This document shows, one piece after another, positions 8,209 to 16,391 of a stretch of DNA of 38,164 nt. The number at the start of each line of letters is the position of its first letter. Positions within the stretch are counted from its first letter, which is position 1. The notes under the pieces were generated by a model. That model made no database searches and had not been told where the DNA came from. It saw only the letters and a list, made by a program, of their open reading frames with translations. The stretch comes from an uncultured Lentisphaeria bacterium (GTDB lineage Bacteria > Verrucomicrobiota > Lentisphaeria > Victivallales > Victivallaceae), in the NCBI GenBank assembly GCA_949282965.1, contig CASDQW010000051.1, positions 1 to 38,164 on the forward strand, in the 5' to 3' direction. The position numbers and the translations under genes are program-made.

Positions 8209-8688
8209 ATGGTTACAAAAGAAAAAAGAATCCGTCCCGACTGGGACACCTATTTCATGAGCATCGCCGGTGTGGCCGCCACCCGGAGCAACTGTTCGCG
8301 GCGGCAGGTCGCCGCCGTCATTGTCCGGGACTGCCGAATCATCTCCACCGGCTACAACGGCACGCCGCGCGGCGTGCGCAACTGCTGCGACGGCGGCTGT
8401 CCCCGCTGCAACTCCGACGTTCCCAGCGGCACCGGCTTGACCGAATGCCTGTGCAGCCACGCCGAGGAAAATGCCATCGTGCAGGCGGCCTACCACGGCA
8501 TCGCGGTCAAGGACGCCACACTCTACACCACCTTCAGTCCCTGCCTGCAATGCGCGAAAATGATCATCAACGCCGGTATCCGCGAAGTGATTTACCACCG
8601 GCGCTACTCCATCGACCAGACCTCTCTGGCGCTGCTGCGCGAAGCCGGAGTCAAAGTCCGCCCGCTGGAACCGGAGGCGCAGTCATGA
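8209..8688 (+). CDS. dCMP/deoxycytidylate deaminase
   Basis: Zinc-dependent deaminase supplying dUMP for thymidylate synthesis. The 159-residue protein has the catalytic motif HAEENA (His84, zinc ligand; Glu86, proton shuttle) and SPCLQC (Cys112 and Cys115, zinc ligands), with the family's GYNGTPRG at 48-55. A block of additional cysteines (59, 60, 64, 67, 80, 82) between these motifs may bind a second, structural zinc, as some dCMP deaminases do; I recall similar GGCPRCN sequence in the yeast enzyme. ATG at 8209 has AAAGG 9 nt upstream; the frame is open to 8110 but those codons overlap the promoter. The stop overlaps the rfaE2 start (ATGA), an uncommon pairing of nucleotide and LPS metabolism. 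Confidence 0.92.
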   Translation: MVTKEKRIRPDWDTYFMSIAGVAATRSNCSRRQVAAVIVRDCRIISTGYNGTPRGVRNCCDGGCPRCNSDVPSGTGLTECLCSHAEENAIVQAAYHGIAVKDATLYTTFSPCLQCAKMIINAGIREVIYHRRYSIDQTSLALLREAGVKVRPLEPEAQS

Positions 8689-9179
8689 CTTTCACATCGG
8701 ATCCGGCGAGCCGCATCCTGAAACTGGCCGACGCCGTTTCCTGGCGGAACCAGCTGCGCCGGGAAGGGAAACAACTGGTCATCACCAACGGCTGTTTCGA
8801 CCTGCTCCACCGTGGACACGCCGCATACCTGCGGGAAAGCCGGGACCTCGGCGACGCCCTGCTGGTGCTGGTCAACTCCGACGCTTCGGTCCGCGCCTTG
8901 AAAGGACCGTCGCGGCCGGTGGTGGACGAATACAGCCGCGCTTATCTGTTGTGCAGTCTGCGCTGTGTGGATGCGGCGGTGATTTTCGACGGGGCCCGCT
9001 GCGCCGCGGAACTGGCGGCGCTGGCACCGGATCTTTACGTCAAGGGCGGCGACTATACGGTCGAAAAACTCGACCCGGAAGAACGCGGCGCCCTGCTGGA
9101 AGCCGGGACGCGGATCGTTTTCAAACCCTTCGTTCCCGGCTTCTCCACCACCCGGATGATTGAAAAAATTCAAGCCTGA
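8685..9179 (+). CDS. rfaE2: D-glycero-beta-D-manno-heptose 1-phosphate adenylyltransferase
   Basis: Makes ADP-heptose from heptose 1-phosphate and ATP for LPS core synthesis. The 164-residue protein is the stand-alone C-terminal half of the HldE type: cytidylyltransferase fold with TNGCFDLLHRGH (34-45, HxGH nucleotide site), NSDASVRALKGPSRPV (about 63-78) and a C-terminal GFSTTRMIEKI. The kinase half (RfaE1) is not fused and not in the window. ATG at 8685 overlaps the preceding stop and has GGAGG 7 nt upstream. It supports assigning the GT9 protein at 4827 to heptose transfer. Confidence 0.94.
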   Translation: MTFTSDPASRILKLADAVSWRNQLRREGKQLVITNGCFDLLHRGHAAYLRESRDLGDALLVLVNSDASVRALKGPSRPVVDEYSRAYLLCSLRCVDAAVIFDGARCAAELAALAPDLYVKGGDYTVEKLDPEERGALLEAGTRIVFKPFVPGFSTTRMIEKIQA

Positions 9180-9205
9180 CGCGGATTTTTCCCGTAACCG
9201 CCGCG

Positions 9206-10885
9206 TTATTTTCCCTGCATTTTCGCCCAGGAATCCTTGAGCGTGACCGTGCGGTTGAACACCGGTTGCCCCGGCTTGGAGTCCCGGTCTAGCGCGAAAT
9301 ATCCCTGGCGTTCGAACTGCACCGTCTCCCCGACCGCCACGGACGCCAGCGCCGGCTCCAGCAAGCATTCCGTCGTCTTGAGCGAATCAGGATTGAGCTG
9401 CGTCAGAAAATCCGCACCGTCCGCCCCGGGCTGTTCCACGGCAAACAGCCGATCGTACAACCGGACCGTGCCCGGCAGCGCCCGGGATTTTTCCACCCAG
9501 TGAATGGTGCCCTTGACCTTGCGGCCGTCCGGTGCGGAACCACCGCGGGTTTCGGGATCGTAAGTGCAGATCAGTTCCACCACCCGGCCGTCCGCGTCGG
9601 TGATCACCTCCTCGCAGCGGATGAAATAACCGTAGCGGAGCCGGACTTCCCGTCCCGGAGCCAGCCGGAAATATCCCTTGGGCGGCTCCAGCATGAAGTC
9701 GGACCGTTCGATGTACAATTCCCGTCCGAAGGGGATCTCCCGGGTGCCGGCGGCGGGATCCTCCGGATTGTTGATCCCCTGAACCATTTCGATCCGTCCT
9801 TCCGGGTAATTCTTCAACGTCACCTTCAACGGATCCAGCACCGCCATGAACCGGGACGCCGTCCGATTCAATTCCTCGCGAATGCAGCGCTCCAGCACCG
9901 AAAGATCGGTTACGCTGTTGATCTTAGTGACTCCCAGCCCGGCGCTGAAATTGCGGATGGCGGCGGGCGGCACGCCCCGGCGGCGCAGGCCGCACAGCGT
10001 CGGCATCCGGGGATCGTCCCAGCCTTCGACGTAGTGTTCCTTGACCAGCTGCAGGAGCTTGCGCTTGCTCATCACGGTATAGGAAAGCTGGAGCCGGGAA
10101 AATTCGTACTGGTGCGGGCGGTGCGGAAAATCGATCGCCTCCAGCACCCAGTCGTACAGCGGCCGGTGAATCTCAAACTCCAGCGTGCAGAACGAATGCG
10201 TCACCCCTTCGAACGCGTCCTCCAGACAGTGGGCAAAGTCGTACATCGGGTAAATGCACCATTCATTCCCCTGCCGGAAGTGTTCGGCGCGCCGGATCCG
10301 GTACAAAACGGGGTCGCGCATATGGATATTGGGCGACTGCATGTCGATTGCGGCCCGCAGCACCATGGAACCGTCCGGAAATTCCCCTGCCCGCATCCGC
10401 CGGAAAAGATCCAGATTTTCTTCAACCGAACGGGAACGTCCCGGTGGATTGGTCCCGGGCACCGCGGAGTTGCCGCGATACTTTTCCCACTCCTCGGCGG
10501 AAAGATCGCAGACGTAGGCCTTGCCGCGCCGGATCAGCTCCAGCGCACATTCGTACATTTTTTCGAAGTAATCCGAAGCGTAATAGATGGTGTCCCCGAA
10601 GTCATACCCGAGCCACCGGATATCTTCGGCAATGGAGTCCACATATTCCGTGTCCTCCTTGGTCGGATTGGTGTCGTCCATGCGCAGATGGCAGCAGCCG
10701 CCGTTTTCGCGGGCGACTCCGAAGTCCAGACAGATGGCCTTGGCGTGTCCGATATGCAGATAACCGTTCGGCTCCGGCGGAAAGCGGGTCACCACTTTTC
10801 CATCGTACCGGCCGGCCGCCAGGTCGGCGGCGACGATTTCGCGGATGAAATCCAGAGAGGGTGTGGAAATATTTTCCTCAGACAT
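9206..10885 (-). CDS. glnS: Glutamine--tRNA ligase
   Basis: Class I aminoacyl-tRNA synthetase charging tRNA-Gln. The 559-residue protein has the extended HIGH motif [14 protein letters not shown] (36-49), a KMSKS variant (VMSKRK, about 270) and the two C-terminal anticodon-binding beta-barrel domains, at the typical length of the E. coli enzyme. ATG at 10885 fits the family N-terminus with an AAGGA about 10 nt upstream; the frame is open for another 61 codons without family similarity. Its presence means the organism charges tRNA-Gln directly, at least in part. It converges on rfaE2 with a 26-nt gap and diverges from the GT2 gene. Confidence 0.97.
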   Translation of the reverse strand: MSEENISTPSLDFIREIVAADLAAGRYDGKVVTRFPPEPNGYLHIGHAKAICLDFGVARENGGCCHLRMDDTNPTKEDTEYVDSIAEDIRWLGYDFGDTIYYASDYFEKMYECALELIRRGKAYVCDLSAEEWEKYRGNSAVPGTNPPGRSRSVEENLDLFRRMRAGEFPDGSMVLRAAIDMQSPNIHMRDPVLYRIRRAEHFRQGNEWCIYPMYDFAHCLEDAFEGVTHSFCTLEFEIHRPLYDWVLEAIDFPHRPHQYEFSRLQLSYTVMSKRKLLQLVKEHYVEGWDDPRMPTLCGLRRRGVPPAAIRNFSAGLGVTKINSVTDLSVLERCIREELNRTASRFMAVLDPLKVTLKNYPEGRIEMVQGINNPEDPAAGTREIPFGRELYIERSDFMLEPPKGYFRLAPGREVRLRYGYFIRCEEVITDADGRVVELICTYDPETRGGSAPDGRKVKGTIHWVEKSRALPGTVRLYDRLFAVEQPGADGADFLTQLNPDSLKTTECLLEPALASVAVGETVQFERQGYFALDRDSKPGQPVFNRTVTLKDSWAKMQGK

Positions 10886-10976
10886 TTTGCAAAAATCCTT
10901 ATCAAGCCTTATTGTAAGTTCATTCAAGTCCGGCGCCCCGACGCACGAATCCGCTGCCGGGCCCCGTGCCATCCGG

Positions 10977-11004
10977 TGCCGGTGAAGTACCGGCATCACC
11001 GGCA
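10977..11004. promoter_or_regulatory. Hairpin in the glnS/GT2 divergent region
   Basis: TGCCGGTGA (10977-10985) and TCACCGGCA (10996-11004) are perfect 9-bp arms around a 10-nt loop. It lies about 40 nt upstream of the putative GT2 promoter and about 90 nt upstream of glnS. There is no T-run, so an operator or leader structure is more likely than a terminator. Confidence 0.35.
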
Positions 11005-11040
11005 TTGTCGGCGGTGAGCCGGAAACGGGAAGAGCGGTTG

Positions 11041-11069
11041 TTGCTGTTTCTGTGTCATATTTATACATT
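11041..11069 (+). promoter_or_regulatory. Putative promoter of the GT2-like gene
   Basis: TTGCTG (11041-11046), 17-nt spacer, TACATT (11064-11069). The same -10 hexamer occurs before the lipoprotein gene. It leaves a short leader of about 18 nt containing the Shine-Dalgarno sequence. Confidence 0.5.
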
Positions 11070-11093
11070 ACCTTGACCGGAGAGAACTTTCAA

Positions 11094-12356
11094 GTGAAAA
11101 TCACGCCGCACGAGTGGAATAAATATCGGAAAAAGGCGCTGCTCCGTCCCCTGGAGCCGCAGACGCCGCCACCCGTCTTCGGCCGTTTCATCGTTCTTCC
11201 CGTCATGGATGAACTGGAGGAACTGCCGGGCACCCTGAAAAGTCTGACCATTGCGCTGGACCGCCACAATGGCCCCCGGACCGGCGTTCTGCTGGTCATC
11301 AACCATTCCCCGGACGCTCCGGAACCACGGCGCACGGCCAATGAAACGCTGTTGCGGCTGCTGCGCACGGCCTCCCCGGAACTGCTGCACGGGCTCGTCC
11401 CGGGCGAAACGCTTTTCTGGATCGACGCCGCCTCCGCCGGAAACGAACTGCGCCACGGCGTGGGGGAAGCACGACGGATCGGCCTGGACTGCGCCCTGAT
11501 GCTGCTGGCGCCGGAACAACGGGCGGAAGCCTTTCTCTGCTGTCTTGACGCCGACTCTCCGGTGGCGCCGGATTATCTGCTGGGTTTAGAGGAGTGGTTT
11601 CGGGTCAACCCTGAAGCCGGTGCGGTCAGCATCGCCGTCCGGCACCGGCCCGGCAGAACGGCGGCAGAGGAAACCGCCATTCGCGCCTATGAGCGGTATA
11701 TGGCGGATTACGTCGCACACCTGAAAGCGGCGGGATCGCCCTACGCCTTCCATACCATCGGCTCGGCCATAGCGGTCCGGGTCCCGGCTTACATCGCCGC
11801 CGGCGGCATGCGGGTACGGCGGGGCGCGGAGGATTTTTATTTTCTCCAGGCCGTCCGGAAAGTCGCTCCGGTCGGGGAATACCCGACGCCACTGGTGTTT
11901 CCGGCGGCGCGGCCGTCCGACCGGGTCCCCTTCGGCACCGGTCCGGCGGTCCGCTCCCAGCTGGCGGGCCATCCCCTGCCCGAATATGCGGCAGCAGGGT
12001 TCTCCGCCTTGAAATTTCTGCTGGAAACCGCTGATGACGAAACATTGCGGAATCCGGAAAAATTTGACGAAAAAATGACGGAACCCATCCGTCATTTTCT
12101 GCGGCAGCACGGTTTCGATACGGTCTGGCCTTCGGTCCTGCGAAATCTTCCCGCCCGGGAGGGGGCCGCCCGGCAGGCCTTCGACCGCTGGTTTGACGGA
12201 CTGAAGACATTGCAATTTCTGAAATCGTTCCATCCCGCGGCACCGGATTTTCCGCCGGAACCGGAACGGGAGGCGCCCTGCGCCGGAACTTCCGTGGAAA
12301 AACATCAGGATTTTTCCGGAAACCATTGTCATCCGGACAATATCGTGCTACATTAG
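11094..12356 (+). CDS. Glycosyltransferase family 2-like protein
   Basis: Predicted GT-A glycosyltransferase of about 420 residues. RFIVLPVMDE (31-40) resembles the opening strand of GT2 enzymes, and CLDADSPV (about 150-157) is a good match to the DxD metal/nucleotide-sugar motif. GAEDFYFL (about 250) resembles the ED acid/base motif seen in GT2 proteins. No membrane segments are evident. The start is GTG at 11094, supported by GGAGAG 9 nt upstream; a further in-frame GTG at 11052 would sit on the -10 region. Donor and acceptor are unknown. A perfect inverted repeat of the AAAATGACGGA motif lies inside the coding sequence at 12072-12098. The following lipoprotein gene is 52 nt downstream and has its own promoter. 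Confidence 0.75.
   Translation: MKITPHEWNKYRKKALLRPLEPQTPPPVFGRFIVLPVMDELEELPGTLKSLTIALDRHNGPRTGVLLVINHSPDAPEPRRTANETLLRLLRTASPELLHGLVPGETLFWIDAASAGNELRHGVGEARRIGLDCALMLLAPEQRAEAFLCCLDADSPVAPDYLLGLEEWFRVNPEAGAVSIAVRHRPGRTAAEETAIRAYERYMADYVAHLKAAGSPYAFHTIGSAIAVRVPAYIAAGGMRVRRGAEDFYFLQAVRKVAPVGEYPTPLVFPAARPSDRVPFGTGPAVRSQLAGHPLPEYAAAGFSALKFLLETADDETLRNPEKFDEKMTEPIRHFLRQHGFDTVWPSVLRNLPAREGAARQAFDRWFDGLKTLQFLKSFHPAAPDFPPEPEREAPCAGTSVEKHQDFSGNHCHPDNIVLH
12072..12098. repeat. Inverted repeat AAAATGACGGA / TCCGTCATTTT inside the GT2 gene
   Basis: Perfect 11-bp arms with a 5-nt loop (ACCCA). The same arms recur as an inverted pair at 28777-28802 and as single direct copies at 21092 and 21126. Here it is within coding sequence (codons for EKMTEPIRHFL). 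Confidence 0.7.
12326..12354 (+). promoter_or_regulatory. Putative promoter of the lipoprotein gene
   Basis: TTGTCA (12326-12331), 17-nt spacer, TACATT (12349-12354), overlapping the end of the GT2 coding region. The distance to the chosen start is 54 nt. Confidence 0.5.
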
Positions 12357-12408
12357 GACGAAATAATTCTGTATCATCATGAAAACCACGACAGGGGAGT
12401 GGATCAGA

Positions 12409-14115
12409 ATGAAAAACATCCAACCGATCGTACTTGGCGCAATGGCAGCGGCGCTGGGCTTTCTGTGCGGCTGCCACACCACGGAACCGGCGGCGACGGC
12501 ACCGAAACCGCCAACACTGCGTGAACAGGTGATCTCCCACCTGAATCCCGGCGGCAGTTATTATCAATATACCGACCTGACCGCCACCCTGTCCGCGTTT
12601 TACGCCTACGGCGACCGCGTAAGCCAGGCCATCCTCCAGTCCAATCTGCCCCCCGCCGACCGGGAAAAAATCGCCGGCATTCTGAACACCGGCATGCTTG
12701 CCATTTCCCTGGCCGGAATGGACGGGGAACTGGCCGGGGGCGCCAGTTCCGTCCCGTTGAATCTGCCGCCGGACAGCCCGGTCCGTTACCGCAACGTCTC
12801 CTATGTCGGTTACGGCCCCGGAACGGAAAAGGGGTTGCTCTGGCAGCTCTTCGGCACGAAAAACCGGGATCTGCGCGACCACCTGAAGGCAATTCCGGCC
12901 AATGCGCTCTTCGTCGCGGATTTTGAATTTTACCCGGAACGCTTCCTTGAGTTTTTCGAACGCATCGCCGCAAATTTCGCCAAGGAAGGCCGTCCCGCGC
13001 TGACCATTCCCGACAGTGTGAGAGAGCTTTTCCCAGCGCTGGGAGGCGAGTGGTTCGTGCTGGTTCTCCCCGTCCCCCCCGAAAAACAGAACGGAGGACT
13101 GCCGATCTCGTTCCTGGTGGGCATGCCGGACCATGACAACAAAATTTTCCGGAAACTCACCCATTTTGAAGAAACACCAGAGGCCGGAACCACGCACAAA
13201 CTGTCCCAGCTGGGCGCCGCGCTGCCGTTTACGCCGGTTTTGATGGCAGGCGAAAACAGCCTTTGTCTCTACTCCGATGAGCAGGCCATTCCAGCGTTCA
13301 AAGAAGGGATCCCCGTGCTCGCCGATACGAAGAAACTCGCCGCGCTGACCACCGGACTGAAAACGGAAGGGACGGGATTTTTCTACTCCAGCGCAGGTCT
13401 GGGAAACTTGTTGACCACCCTCACGCCCGGAATTTTCAACGGGATCGCCATCCCCGTGGAACTGCCTGACCAGCTGTACATCATGCGTAAAGAACCCAAC
13501 GGAATCCTGGTGGAGGGAAATTCCGGCTGGGATCTCAATACCACCCAGTTCAGCCTGAGCATGGCACCGATTCTCTTGCCGCTTTCCGCAGGGACGTTCA
13601 ACCGCATCGAAAACCTGCGGGGAAACGCTCAGAAAGCAGCGGATTTTCAGAAATGCGGCAAACACATGGAACAATTCCGACAGGCCTTTGCCGCTTACGC
13701 CGACGCCCATGACGGTCGCTACCCCGCAGGGGATGACCTTGAGGGGCTCCGGGAATTGATCGCCGCCGGCAACATTTCGCCCGCCGCCGCCGTCTGTCCC
13801 GCCGCCCGAGGCGATCAGCCGGCAAAGGATGCCAAGAGCTTCGATTACGATAATTGTTCCTATGTCTATTTCGGCGGCGCCACGCGCCAGTCCTCGCCGT
13901 ATCTGCCGCTGCTGGTGGACTGGCCGTTCAATCATCGGAACCGGTTCCACGTGCTCTTCGTCAATGGCGAAATCCGGTCCTATCCGCTGGAGAACCTCAC
14001 CAGCAGCCGACGGTTGGTCAGTTTCCTGCACAGTGAGTTCAGATATACCGAAGCGGAACTCCGGCGGCTCCTCAAAACCGCGGACAAACTGGATGCCAGG
14101 TTCATTATCCAATAA
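12409..14115 (+). CDS. Predicted lipoprotein with pseudopilin-like C-terminal region
   Basis: A 568-residue exported protein of unknown function. The N-terminus (MKNIQPIVLGAMAAALGF) followed by LCGC is a type II signal peptide with lipid attachment at Cys22. The large middle part shows no motif I know. Residues about 415-530 (YADAHDGRYPAGDDLEGLRE, a Cys-Pro, then FHVLFVNGEIRSYP) resemble the globular end of pseudopilin/type II secretion-like proteins common in Lentisphaerota and Planctomycetota, but without the hydrophobic prepilin N-terminus. ATG at 12409 has AGGGGAG 9 nt upstream and places the signal peptide at the very start; the upstream ATG at 12379 lacks a binding site. It lies immediately upstream of the HlyD/M50 module and may serve it, though a separate promoter sits between them. 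Confidence 0.78.
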   Translation: MKNIQPIVLGAMAAALGFLCGCHTTEPAATAPKPPTLREQVISHLNPGGSYYQYTDLTATLSAFYAYGDRVSQAILQSNLPPADREKIAGILNTGMLAISLAGMDGELAGGASSVPLNLPPDSPVRYRNVSYVGYGPGTEKGLLWQLFGTKNRDLRDHLKAIPANALFVADFEFYPERFLEFFERIAANFAKEGRPALTIPDSVRELFPALGGEWFVLVLPVPPEKQNGGLPISFLVGMPDHDNKIFRKLTHFEETPEAGTTHKLSQLGAALPFTPVLMAGENSLCLYSDEQAIPAFKEGIPVLADTKKLAALTTGLKTEGTGFFYSSAGLGNLLTTLTPGIFNGIAIPVELPDQLYIMRKEPNGILVEGNSGWDLNTTQFSLSMAPILLPLSAGTFNRIENLRGNAQKAADFQKCGKHMEQFRQAFAAYADAHDGRYPAGDDLEGLRELIAAGNISPAAAVCPAARGDQPAKDAKSFDYDNCSYVYFGGATRQSSPYLPLLVDWPFNHRNRFHVLFVNGEIRSYPLENLTSSRRLVSFLHSEFRYTEAELRRLLKTADKLDARFIIQ

Positions 14116-14121
14116 GAACGG

Positions 14122-14151
14122 TTGCATCCCAAACCCATGATCCGCTATAGC
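14122..14151 (+). promoter_or_regulatory. Putative promoter of the HlyD/M50 module
   Basis: TTGCAT (14122-14127), 18-nt spacer, TATAGC (14146-14151). The -10 ends only 11 nt before the ATG at 14163, so transcription would start about 4-5 nt upstream of the start codon, giving a nearly leaderless transcript. Confidence 0.4.
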
Positions 14152-14162
14152 ATAGAACAGAT

Positions 14163-14969
14163 ATGAATTTTCGGAATGTTTTCATTGCCGCCGTCTGTTT
14201 CGGTGGTGTGTTGACGGCCCCGGCCGCGAGCCTGGAGGAAGACGGCCCCCGCACGGTGCTTTTCCCACTGCGTCATGCGGTGCTGTCCAGTCAGGTGGAA
14301 AGCAGCATCAACCGACACCAGCATCAGGAAGGCGAGGCCTTTCAGGAAGGCGACGTACTGATCCAGTTCGACGACTCCGCCATCCGCCAGCACCTGCTGC
14401 GCAGTCAGGCCTCTACCCGGGAAGCCGAGGCCGGCTTGGAATATGCCCGGAAAAATCGCGAAACCGTCGCCGACCTCTTCAAAAAAGGCATCCAGGGCCA
14501 GCAGGAACTGGATCGGGCCAATCTGGAAGTCGAGGTTGCCGAAGCCCGGCTGCTCGGTATGCAGGCAGCGCAGAAACTCAACGAAAAGGAACTGGCCGAC
14601 TGTACCATCCGTGCGCCGTTTTCCGGTCGCGTGGTCCGGAAGCTGGCCCAGGAGCATGAATTCGTCCGGGTCGGCCAGCAGGTCCTGCAGATTCTGGACG
14701 ACAAAACGCTTCTGGCCGCGCTGCATGTGGACTCCGCGCTGCGCAACCAGGTGAAACTCGGGGAAACCCGTCGCATCCGGATCGATGAAACCGGCACCGT
14801 CCATACCGGCAAAATCACCCAGATCTCCGCGGAAGTGGATTCCGGCAGCCGGACGTTTGAAATCAAAATCAGCATCGACAACACCGACGGCCGGCTGGCC
14901 GCCGGTATGTCCGGCGTCCTGCTCTCCGAAACGCCGAGTCCCGCCGCGAAACCGGAGACGCAGCCATGA
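14163..14969 (+). CDS. HlyD-family periplasmic adaptor protein (membrane fusion type)
   Basis: A 268-residue periplasmic adaptor. A signal peptide (MNFRNVFIAAVCFGGVLTAP, cut near APAA/S) is followed by a lipoyl/biotinyl half-motif (QEGEAFQEGDVLIQFDDSAI), a coiled-coil hairpin (about 65-135), the second lipoyl half (CTIRAPFSGRVVRKLAQEHE) and a beta-barrel domain ending in LAAGMSGVLL. It resembles the adaptor of RND or ABC efflux pumps but is short and no pump gene is adjacent. No Shine-Dalgarno sequence is visible before ATG 14163. The stop overlaps the next start (ATGA at 14966), so the module is translationally coupled. Confidence 0.87.
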   Translation: MNFRNVFIAAVCFGGVLTAPAASLEEDGPRTVLFPLRHAVLSSQVESSINRHQHQEGEAFQEGDVLIQFDDSAIRQHLLRSQASTREAEAGLEYARKNRETVADLFKKGIQGQQELDRANLEVEVAEARLLGMQAAQKLNEKELADCTIRAPFSGRVVRKLAQEHEFVRVGQQVLQILDDKTLLAALHVDSALRNQVKLGETRRIRIDETGTVHTGKITQISAEVDSGSRTFEIKISIDNTDGRLAAGMSGVLLSETPSPAAKPETQP

Positions 14970-16378
14970 GCCAGGGCGTGCCGTCTTCCGAACTTCAGGT
15001 TCTGCGCGGCAAACTCAACGCGCTCTCCGCCGTCATCCGCCTCGGACACGAAGCGTACGACAAAGAGGAGTTGGCCGACTGGGCCGGGCACGTCGTCAAC
15101 AACAGCGTGCTGCTGCTTCCCTATTATCGTTCCGCCTTGATTGATCTGCGTGGCGGCGCCCTGCGGCTGACGGCGGTTACCGGCCAGGCCGCGGTCAACG
15201 CCAATACCGAATATGCCCGCGATGTTCTCGCCCTGACTCGAAAATTCCGCCGGCTGGAAAAGGTTACGGAACTGACCGAGGAAATTCTGGACGAAAACGG
15301 TGCTTCGGCAGAAGCCGAAGAAGCACTCGCCTCTCTGCGAAAGACCTCCGCACTGCTCTATCTGGTACCATTTCGCCAGGCGGGAAGAAAAACCGCGGAC
15401 GAGGCCGACTTTCTCTGGCTGGTCGAATTTGACAAACCGGAATCCCGGGCGGTGGCGCCGGCCCTGCTGGCTCTGCTCAAGGAACACTATTCCGAATCGC
15501 TGTTTTATGTGACCAGCCACAAAAGGAAACCCCTGTACCAGCGCCTGCTGGAGCGCCGCGGCTGGCTGCGCCCGTCCCGTCTGATTCTGGTGCTGCTGCT
15601 GCTTTTCGCGCTGTCCACGGTTCTGGTACGGGTACGACAGACGGTTTCGGCGGAATTTGAACTGATCCCGGCGCGGGAATCCATCGCCTATTCCCCCTTT
15701 GAAGGCGTAATCAGCCGCTGTCTTTTCAAAAGCGGCGATCCGGTCCGGAAAGGGGATCCGGTGATTCTGTTTGACACCGACGAACGTCAGTTCAACCTGG
15801 AAACCGCCCGCAACGAATACAACCGGATCAATGCTCAGCTGGACCTGACCCGCCGGCAATCCTTCCTGGATCCGGCCAAGCGCGCTCAGATCAAACTGCT
15901 GGAGCTGCAGAAGGAAAAAGCCGCCATCGACATCGAACGCAATGAATGGTACCTTGCCCGCAGCCGGGTCACAGCCGAAGTCGACGGCATTCTCGACGCC
16001 GGCGACGCCGATAAACTTGCCGGCAAGGCAGTCCGCCCCGGAGAACGGCTCTTTGAAGTGCTGGGCACCGGCGATATGGTGGCGGAAATCGCGCTGGACG
16101 AGCGCAACGCCTCGGTGCTGAACGAGCAGACGGCGGTCACCCTGTACCTTCATGCACGTCCGGAGGTGGCGATTCCCGCCCAAATCCTGAGTGTGACCGG
16201 ACGACCGCTGCTGACGCCGCGCCGGACTTATTGCTATTTGATCCGCGCTGATTTTTCCGCTCCGGCGCACCTGGAGCTGATCTGCGGCATGCGCGGGATT
16301 GCCCGGATCGCGGGGCCGCGGGTGACGCTGGGGTATTACCTTTTCCGGCATCTGGTGCTCTGGTACCGGCAACTCTGA
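14966..16378 (+). CDS. GAF-like / transmembrane / HlyD-type adaptor protein
   Basis: A 470-residue inner-membrane protein. Residues 1-200 are cytoplasmic and resemble a GAF-type sensor domain (regular alpha/beta pattern, no cysteines or histidines in a clear cofactor site); this call is tentative. A single membrane segment (about 205-221, ILVLLLLFALSTVL) leads to a periplasmic HlyD-like part: lipoyl half AYSPFEGVISRCLFKSGDPV (241-260), a coiled coil (about 270-320), the second half and a beta-barrel. The protein would pass a cytoplasmic signal to, or anchor, a periplasmic adaptor. It overlaps the preceding adaptor gene by 4 nt and precedes the M50 fusion by 13 nt. Confidence 0.78.
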   Translation: MSQGVPSSELQVLRGKLNALSAVIRLGHEAYDKEELADWAGHVVNNSVLLLPYYRSALIDLRGGALRLTAVTGQAAVNANTEYARDVLALTRKFRRLEKVTELTEEILDENGASAEAEEALASLRKTSALLYLVPFRQAGRKTADEADFLWLVEFDKPESRAVAPALLALLKEHYSESLFYVTSHKRKPLYQRLLERRGWLRPSRLILVLLLLFALSTVLVRVRQTVSAEFELIPARESIAYSPFEGVISRCLFKSGDPVRKGDPVILFDTDERQFNLETARNEYNRINAQLDLTRRQSFLDPAKRAQIKLLELQKEKAAIDIERNEWYLARSRVTAEVDGILDAGDADKLAGKAVRPGERLFEVLGTGDMVAEIALDERNASVLNEQTAVTLYLHARPEVAIPAQILSVTGRPLLTPRRTYCYLIRADFSAPAHLELICGMRGIARIAGPRVTLGYYLFRHLVLWYRQL

Positions 16379-16391
16379 CGCGGCGCCGCCC

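Noticed and set aside
9500-11017. 505-codon plus-strand frame over glnS
   Set aside because: Antisense to an intact glutaminyl-tRNA synthetase with all class I motifs.
11626-14127. 833-codon open frame on the minus strand
   Set aside because: It is antisense to the GT2 and lipoprotein genes, which have proper starts, motifs and binding sites; its translation resembles no family. High GC keeps antisense frames open here.
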